From the NCBI GenBank assembly GCA_035610835.1, contig CM069442.1:6794444-6858443 (forward strand): a stretch of DNA of 64,000 nucleotides, given 5' to 3'. This stretch comes from Ophiura sarsii. Lineage: Eukaryota > Echinodermata > Ophiuroidea > Amphilepidida > Ophiuridae. The notes below the pieces were generated by a model. It was given only the letters and a program-made list of their open reading frames with translations, was not told where the DNA came from and ran no database searches. Position numbers and translations under genes: made by a program. Positions 56,472 through 64,000 of the stretch are shown piece after piece; position 1 is the stretch's first letter; each line of letters opens with the position of its first letter.

Positions 56472-57306
56472 CGGGTTAACAATTTATAAAAATGTATTTA
56501 AAAAAAGCTTCCATTCGCCGTTACCAACCGCGAGACAGTTTTTCAACATAACATTGTTAGAAAATTTCATCAGTATGCACAACTTCATTCTTGCATATAA
56601 CGAAACAGCTGTCTAATTTTGATAAAAAGCCAATATTTATTGGAAATGAAGTGATGGCTTTTCAACCAAAAATCGGTCAAAAGTACACACCAAATCGCAC
56701 CAAATGGGTTCGAAAATTGAAAAAAAGTTCTAACGCTCAGGGGGGCACATCCCCCCTCAGTCTCCCCCTGTCCGCGCTAGCGCGCGCACCTTGGTGCTTC
56801 GCACATCACTAACAAAAATGCATTTATATACAATTTATTTTTATTTTGGGACGACCAATAGTTTGCCCCCCTATCAAAATACCCTGGTGCCGCCCCTGTA
56901 GACCATCACACTACACTGTTACAGTAGTGGTCAATGTAACACTTCATTGAACAGACGACAAAGATGTTCTTTTGAGTACAAAACAGTGTTGATTTTGGCA
57001 CATTCAGATTGTGACCTCCCCATGTTCCCTAGCAAGTAGCTGAGCACTGGAGTAAGGGATTGCTTCATATTTAGTATCATTGTAAAGATGAACACATCAG
57101 CTTTACATGGATATATAACACTTAATGAACATATCCCCCGATATTTGAAAATCTTGTGCTTGCTTTGAGTAGTTCCAACTGATCAGTAAGACTGACATAA
57201 AGCACAAATCAGAATAGTCAAGGTGTATAGGGGGGGGGGGGGGGGGGGACAAGTAAAAGAATTGTGAAAATAGTACAGAGAATTAACTACAACCAGGAAG
57301 ATTTAA

Positions 57307-57634
57307 AGGTATATTATGTGATCTTTCCAGGGAACGCCCTCAACATCAAAAAAAAAATTGAAAGCAGATTTTCTTGCAGATTTACTTTTCTGATCATAAA
57401 TCGTATATACGTTTTAGAGTGAAAATAAACTGTCGGGATAACACCAACAGTTTATATTTTCACTCTAAATTCATTCTAAAACCATGATTTTGAGGTAATT
57501 AGGAATTGTATCGCTCTGTATCTTGGAATGTATGTACAATTTATGATCAGAAATGTAAATCTGCAAGAAAATCTACTTTCTAAAAAAAATCATGAATAGA
57601 GGGCGCTCTCTGGAAAAGATCACATAATATGCCT
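57307..57634. mobile_element. MITE-like foldback, CATATTATGTGATCTTT ends
   Basis: AGGTATATTATGTGATCTTT at the left is mirrored by AGATCACATAATATGCCTT at the right. A second hairpin (TAGAGTGAAAATAAACTG and its inverse) spans 57415-57468. A partial relative lies at 15290-15450. Confidence 0.75.
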
Positions 57635-58420
57635 TCAATCTACAACTTTTGAATTGCGATGAGTATCTCTATGCTGCGTTTTTTACAGTTAACTATCTAA
57701 CCCTGACATACAGCAATTGAAATTTGAAACAAATGCTGTTTGCTTTCAAAATAAGGACAGCTACATTAACCCTAACCTAATTGAGTACTACAAATTACTA
57801 CGGCCAAGCCTATCTCAAAGCGCATGTGCTGACGTTTTTTGATGACGTAATCAACCGAGATATAGTGAGTGCAGTATACTGCACAAACGATCAAGTAGTT
57901 GAAAGCCCTGGCTTGCCTAGGGGGTCCAGGGTTTTAGGTCAGGATGGTCCCTGGTTCCCTCCCCGGTCGGGTCTCTGCAATTTATTTGGCAGTTTTTCTT
58001 CCAAAATTGCGATATCGATTAAAAACATGGTTTAGGGGTTAAGGTTAAAAACAAATTAAGAAACCTTTTCATCTGATGGAGGGGGGTGGGAAGGAATTTG
58101 ATCAAAAGAATGAAAACATTGCAAATTAATCCTTTGAACCAAAGACTGGTTGAACCGAATATCCAATCAGAAAAAATGTGCCCCTAACTTACATCACTGA
58201 AAGATTTAGAATATTGGAAAATCAATCTTTTCAACTGAATTTTCAGTTTGTAAAGATTTGTTTACTACTTACGATCAACACACAGTTAAAAACAACCTTT
58301 TGGATCGAGCAATTAATCTTTTTATAATTCAAGAGAGTGCCTATAATGCCCATGTCCAATAACTATACCAAACATCAACTCACTGTGGAACCAGGTCTGG
58401 GATTGCTATGTATACTGAAG

Positions 58421-58700
58421 CAGTGGCGTAACCAGTGGGGGGGGGGGGGGAGGGGGGGGGGGGCAGGGGGCAGGGGGGCAGGGGCAGGGGCAGGGGGCAG
58501 GCTGGAGCCCCCCCCCCCCACTTGGAACCCTTGCCCCCCCCAAATGAAATCAATCGGTGTCGGTGTGGAATGGAGCCCCCCCCATTAGGAGCCGAGACGA
58601 TTATAATCGTCTCAGATTAGGAGCCCCCCATTTCAAGTCACTGCCCCTTCTTGCCCCCCCCCCCACCCCCAAATGAAAAAGTCTAGTTACGCCACGTAGC
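58421..58700. mobile_element. G-rich inverted-repeat element with 20-bp palindrome
   Basis: CAGTGGCGTAACCAGTGGGG to AGTCTAGTTACGCCAC. It contains the perfect palindrome GAGACGATTATAATCGTCTC at 58594-58613. The second copy lies at 61665-61960. Confidence 0.7.
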
Positions 58701-59402
58701 TGTGGCTGATAAAATTGTACTATATAATGCAAAGATAGATGGGCTAGCAGGTGGGTGATGTTAAGTAAAGAATCTCTCTTTAATAGCTTCTTTGGGTTAT
58801 ACAAATAATTGTTCATCCATTTTTACACTTTTTGATAAGTATTTTCTAAATCTACAAGTTTTACAACAATAAATAATAAATTTTAAATACATAGTATTCA
58901 ATTTTGAAGCTTCAACAAACCTTTGCGTTTTCCTTGCGTAATCATGCATGATACATGAGCCGCTGAGATGGATATAATCTACATGCTTTTAAAACAAATC
59001 TGCTAGTATCGCATATTTGATTTGAAAAAAATTGTTTTAAAAGGGTCAGCTATCCCTTTAGGTTTCTGTCCTAGTTTACATCTGATCCGTTTTCAACTGA
59101 CCTGATTGTTCCAGAAAACATGTTAGTCTTAAAAGAACAAGTCAATATATACTTGGAGTACCCCCAGGGGCTTAGCTTATACCCTTTAAACCTTAGCTAA
59201 CATAGGTTAACTGTAAATGTGGACACTTTTGCGCTATATTCATTTTTGACATTTTTCAGGATTCAAGCACCTATTGCAAAAATTAAAAGGTCTGAATATG
59301 TTTCTTTTGTGTATCAATTTACATAATGAACTTTGTAATTGCGACACTAATTAAAACATGCAAAATATTTGAAAATCGAAAAACAAGTAACATTAATTTG
59401 TC

Positions 59403-59647
59403 TTAATACTTTCCACGCAGCTATTAATTTTACTACATACAAAACAGATTTTTCAGAAACCGTTCCCATTTTTTAAAGTCGTATCTCAAAAATTCCTTTA
59501 CCAATTCTGGGCATTTTGTACTTATTTCAATGCATTTCTCATGATGATTCCAAATATGGTGATGACATTCAATACTTTTGACATTTTTGAAACATTTTGT
59601 GAAATTTTGGAATTATCGTCAGATGACTGCCGCGTGGAAAATGTTAA
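59403..59647. mobile_element. TTAA-flanked MITE, CACTTTCCACG family
   Basis: TTAATACTTTCCACGCAGC to GCCGCGTGGAAAATGTTAA. The duplicated copy is at 62658-62902. Confidence 0.75.
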
Positions 59648-60331
59648 GATTGCCACTTTACACTGAAAAGGTGGTTACTACACGCTATTTCCACCGCTAG
59701 GATGATATACAAGTTTGAGTTTCTATATTCAATTCAAGTATTTTCCTGGATAGGCTGATAAATTGCTGAAATAAAAACCAACACAAACGCCCGACTGACC
59801 GACCCTACCTGAGAGGTTTGTTTGCCCGTAGAACGGGGTTTATGTTTTTTCATCGCCTCAGCTGCGTTTAAATGTATTCAATCACAGATATTTCACAAGT
59901 TATTGAATTCACATTTCACAATCAAATTGCCAAAATGTGCACACACAGAATGTCTGCAACAGAAGCCTAACAATAGATCAATTCTAAATAGGTGACATAA
60001 CTAGATCAAATCAATACAACATTTCAGGCAGCAGTCAAAATACACATTGCATATAGAGCCACTGCATACACGATTAAAAAGGTCGTGTTGAATGATATTA
60101 CGATAACGGAAACAGTGTTTGAAATGAGTAGGGTTATTTTAGTCAGTAGCTTCTGCAACGAGTGATATTGAGGCGGAAATTTAATGGTATATAGGATGAT
60201 CAGAATTTGTGTGTTGCGCTCAAGAACTCTTTTCACCTTTCACTGTTCATACTAAGAGTCAATTTGCCTCAATTCTCATTCAATCTTAATTTATTTTGGG
60301 AGATCTTTTGGTTTTATCCGATGCCTGCTTT

Positions 60332-61059
60332 GGCCAAAAACAAAGTTGTTTGTTTGTCCATAGAGGGTCCTCAAAAGGTAGGGTCGGTAGGTCGGATTTT
60401 TTTATTTTAAATATTTTTAAATACGGATATTGTATTTGGGAATATAAATTCGGCATGAATACTGTGAATTAAAGTCCAAACACAAACCAAAGCACCTCAC
60501 TTTTCATAAGTTTACGACATTGCTGCTTTACTCTTCACACTGCTGATTTCGATCTTTCTCTCCTGCTGGGGCAGATTGTCAATGTAAAGTTCCAATATTG
60601 TCGCATTGGTTGCAACACTGCAAACTCGGTCAAATATTATTTTTGTACTGAGTTTGCAATGCGCAGATACCGTAGGTTGCCGCCATTGTGATCGAATGTT
60701 GCACAAAGTGAAAGAACGTTGTGTTGAAGTTTTGCAAGAAATATATACGTGAAAGTATTGCTAAACCTATTTTTCCCATACTAACTACCCCAAAGATTGT
60801 TTTATACTATGTTGACTATGCGGGTGCCAAGTTCATGCATTGAACATCATGTTACACAGGATTGCGCATTGGGGATGGTGTTGCAAATACCAAATTGACG
60901 ATGTCATACGAAATCCGGAATAAAAATGGTCCGTTTGGCCATTCAAATTGCTCAAATAGTTGTTTTAAATAAATTATCGAAAAATAAAAAATAATCGGTC
61001 GGCACCTAGGTACACAGTCGGTCAGATGTGGACAAACAAACAATTTTTTTTTTTTGCCT
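60332..61059. mobile_element. inverted-repeat element, GGCCAAAAACAAAGTTG type
   Basis: GGCCAAAAACAAAGTTGTTT...GTCCA is mirrored by GGACAAACAAACAA(T)13GCC. It shares GGCCAAAAA ends and GTCGGT words with 17086-17461. Confidence 0.6.
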
Positions 61060-61182
61060 TATGGAAACCAGAATTCCAGACCCTACAAAAAGAAAATGAG
61101 CTTTGCTCCCCCTAAGTCAAAAGAATGATTCTAGCGGCAAAACAACTCTTGTTGAAGTAAATAGATCTAGAACTAGAATAAC

Positions 61183-64000
61183 TCAGGATGGTCCCTGGTT
61201 CCCTCCCCGGTCGGGTCTCTGCAATTTATTTGGCAGTTTTTCTTCCAAAATTGCGATATCGATTAAAAACATGGTTTAGGGGTTAAGGTTAAAAACAAAT
61301 TAAGAAACCTTTTCATCTGATGGAGGGGGGTGGGAAGGAATTTGATCAAAAGAATGAAAACATTGCAAATTAATCCTTTGAACCAAAGACTGGTTGAACC
61401 GAATATCCAATCAGAAAAAATGTGCCCCTAACTTACATCACTGAAAGATTTAGAATATTGGAAAATCAATCTTTTCAACTGAATTTTCAGTTTGTAAAGA
61501 TTTGTTTACTACTTACGATCAACACACAGTTAAAAACAACCTTTTGGATCGAGCAATTAATCTTTTTATAATTCAAGAGAGTGCCTATAATGCCCATGTC
61601 CAATAACTATACCAAACATCAACTCACTGTGGAACCAGGTCTGGGATTGCTATGTATACTGAAGCAGTGGCGTAACCAGTGGGGGGGGGGGGAGGGGGGG
61701 GGGGGGGGGGGGGGGGCAGGGGGCAGGGGGGCAGGGGGCAGGGGCAGGGGGCAGGCTGGAGCCCCCCCCCCCACTTGGAACCCTTGCCCCCCCCAAATGA
61801 AATCAATCGGTGTCGGTGTGGAATGGAGCCCCCCCCATTAGGAGCCGAGACGATTATAATCGTCTCAGATTAGGAGCCCCCCATTTCAAGTCACTGCCCC
61901 TTCTTGCCCCCCCCCCCCCCACCCCCAAATGAAAAAGTCTAGTTACGCCACGTAGCTGTGGCTGATAAAATTGTACTATATAATGCAAAGATAGATGGGC
62001 TAGCAGGTGGGTGATGTTAAGTAAAGAATCTCTCTTTAATAGCTTCTTTGGGTTATACAAATAATTGTTCATCCATTTTTACACTTTTTGATAAGTATTT
62101 TCTAAATCTACAAGTTTTACAACAATAAATAATAAATTTTAAATACATAGTATTCAATTTTGAAGCTTCAACAAACCTTTGCGTTTTCCTTGCGTAATCA
62201 TGCATGATACATGAGCCGCTGAGATGGATATAATCTACATGCTTTTAAACAAATCTGCTAGTATCGCATATTTGATTTGAAAAAAATTGTTTTAAAAGGG
62301 TCAGCTATCCCTTTAGGTTTCTGTCCTAGTTTACATCTGATCCGTTTTCAACTGACCTGATTGTTCCAGAAAACATGTTAGTCTTAAAAGAACAAGTCAA
62401 TATATACTTGGAGTACCCCCAGGGGCTTAGCTTATACCCTTTAAACCTTAGCTAACATAGGTTAACTGTAAATGTGGACACTTTTGCGCTATATTCATTT
62501 TTGACATTTTTCAGGATTCAAGCACCTATTGCAAAAATTAAAAGGTCTGAATATGTTTCTTTTGTGTATCAATTTACATAATGAACTTTGTAATTGCGAC
62601 ACTAATTAAAACATGCAAAATATTTGAAAATCGAAAAACAAGTAACATTAATTTGTCTTAATACTTTCCACGCAGCTATTAATTTTACTACATACAAAAC
62701 AGATTTTTCAGAAACCGTTCCCATTTTTTAAAGTCGTATCTCAAAAATTCCTTTACCAATTCTGGGCATTTTGTACTTATTTCAATGCATTTCTCATGAT
62801 GATTCCAAATATGGTGATGACATTCAATACTTTTGACATTTTTGAAACATTTTGTGAAATTTTGGAATTATCGTCAGATGACTGCCGCGTGGAAAATGTT
62901 AAGATTGCCACTTTACACTGAAAAGGTGGTTACTACACGCTATTTCCACCGCTAGGATGATATACAAGTTTGAGTTTCTATATTCAATTCAAGTATTTTC
63001 CTGGATAGGCTGATAAATTGCTGAAATAAAAACCAACACAAACGCCCGACTGACCGACCCTACCTGAGAGGTTTGTTTGCCCGTAGAACGGGGTTTATGT
63101 TTTTTCATCGCCTCAGCTGCGTTTAAATGTATTCAATCACAGATATTTCACAAGTTATTGAATTCACATTTCACAATCAAATTGCCAAAATGTGCACACA
63201 CAGAATGTCTGCAACAGAAGCCTAACAATAGATCAATTCTAAATAGGTGACATAACTAGATCAAATCAATACAACATTTCAGGCAGCAGTCAAAATACAC
63301 ATTGCATATAGAGCCACTGCATACACGATTAAAAAGGTCGTGTTGAATGATATTACGATAACGGAAACAGTGTTTGAAATGAGTAGGGTTATTTTAGTCA
63401 GTAGCTTCTGCAACGAGTGATATTGAGGCGGAAATTTAATGGTATATAGGATGATCAGAATTTGTGTGTTGCGCTCAAGAACTCTTTTCACCTTTCACTG
63501 TTCATACTAAGAGTCAATTTGCCTCAATTCTCATTCAATCTTAATTTATTTTGGGAGATCTTTTGGTTTTATCCGATGCCTGCTTTGGCCAAAAACAAAG
63601 TTGTTTGTTTGTCCATAGAGGGTCCTCAAAAGGTAGGGTCGGTAGGTCGGATTTTTTTATTTTAAATATTTTTAAATACGGATATTGTATTTGGGAATAT
63701 AAATTCGGCATGAATACTGTGAATTAAAGTCCAAACACAAACCAAAGCACCTCACTTTTCATAAGTTTACGACATTGCTGCTTTACTCTTCACACTGCTG
63801 ATTTCGATCTTTCTCTCCTGCTGGGGCAGATTGTCAATGTAAAGTTCCAATATTGTCGCATTGGTTGCAACACTGCAAACTCGGTCAAATATTATTTTTG
63901 TACTGAGTTTGCAATGCGCAGATACCGTAGGTTGCCGCCATTGTGATCGAATGTTGCACAAAGTGAAAGAACGTTGTGTTGAAGTTTTGCAAGAAATATA
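61183..64000 (+). repeat. 3.24-kb tandem unit, copy 2 (cut by window end)
   Basis: It begins TCAGGATGGTCCCTGG as at 57939 and remains collinear to the last base of the window, with an offset growing from 3244 to 3255 through homopolymer differences. Confidence 0.93.

Larger units (their letters stand above)
54409..56898. mobile_element. hAT-type non-autonomous element, TSD TAGACCAT
   Basis: CAGCGGCGCCGCCACAGGG to CCCTGGTGCCGCCCCTG, with an exact 8-bp repeat TAGACCAT (54401-54408 and 56899-56906). It contains the module CTTTTCAA...CACATCCCCCCTCAG shared with 25852-26646. No transposase seen. It carries at least two younger insertions. Confidence 0.88.
54264..57101. mobile_element. outer inverted-repeat element hosting nested hAT elements
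   Basis: 54264-54385 is the inverse of 56980-57101 (~120 bp each, roughly 85-90% by eye), sharing TGCTCAGCTAC, CATGGGGAGGTC and GCCAAAATCAACACT. A mariner-like terminus (CAGAGTGGTCCAAAAAA) lies at 54113, so the outer limits may be wider. Confidence 0.7.
57939..61182 (+). repeat. 3.24-kb tandem unit, copy 1
   Basis: The unit is repeated from 61183. Differences noticed are homopolymer-length changes, mostly in the G-rich block near 58436/61680 and one A near 58991/62246. It holds an inverted G-rich element (58421-58700), a TTAA MITE (59403-59647) and an inverted-repeat element (60332-61059). No gene seen. Confidence 0.93.

Noticed and set aside
58337..58588. Gly-rich ORFs in the tandem units (also 61581-61873)
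   Set aside because: They are produced by poly(G) runs whose lengths differ between copies, changing the frame.

Overview
The window is transposon-rich, intron-containing animal DNA. The repeat families, tRNA-derived SINE-like elements, poly(G) tracts and an NHL-type beta-propeller gene suggest a marine invertebrate, perhaps an echinoderm or other invertebrate deuterostome. That is a low-confidence inference, because nothing here names the species. There is a 100-base assembly gap at 30924-31023.

Region 1-9766 is a nearly complete Ty3/gypsy LTR retrotransposon on the minus strand. It has an intact gag with a zinc knuckle and an intact pol with protease, reverse transcriptase, RNase H and DD35E integrase. 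A textbook -1 slippery site joins the two, and a small hydrophobic ORF3 overlaps the pol stop. The LTRs are almost identical (the left one is cut by the window edge), so the insertion is young. Region 9.8-24 kb has no convincing host gene. It holds tRNA-derived SINE-like units, several short inverted-repeat elements and a broken CR1/L2-like LINE end (22791-23365). At 24270-24781 is a foldback element with a CAGTG target duplication. At 24859-25342 is a 484-bp miniature LTR retrotransposon (TRIM). It has 176-bp LTRs, a tRNA-Leu-type primer site, a polypurine tract, and a tRNA-like box inside each LTR.

Region 26.8-40.1 kb holds the only host gene I can support, on the plus strand. A 107-bp minisatellite of about 16 units is built from a splice acceptor plus exon start and ends exactly at an apparent 60-nt coiled-coil exon (28496-28555). 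Further on, a TKL-type protein-kinase exon (36855-37623) joins in phase 0 to a last exon encoding about six NHL-like blades (39239-40075), followed by AATAAA. This predicts a kinase-beta-propeller fusion protein. The 1.6-kb intron between them is packed with palindromic AACCTTGCGCAAGGTT repeats. The gene lies between two directly oriented copies of a ~3-kb repeat (31.0-34.3 and 40.9-44.2 kb).

Region 44.7-48.4 kb is a DNA transposon with long terminal inverted repeats. It carries a frameshifted, cysteine-rich EEADTR/DTDVIVL-type gene and is itself interrupted by a LINE. Region 49-57.6 kb is a stack of nested non-autonomous elements, including hAT insertions with 8-bp target duplications and a TTAA-flanked element inside a foldback. 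The window ends in a near-identical 3.24-kb tandem duplication (57939-61182 and 61183 to the end) that may be an assembly artefact.
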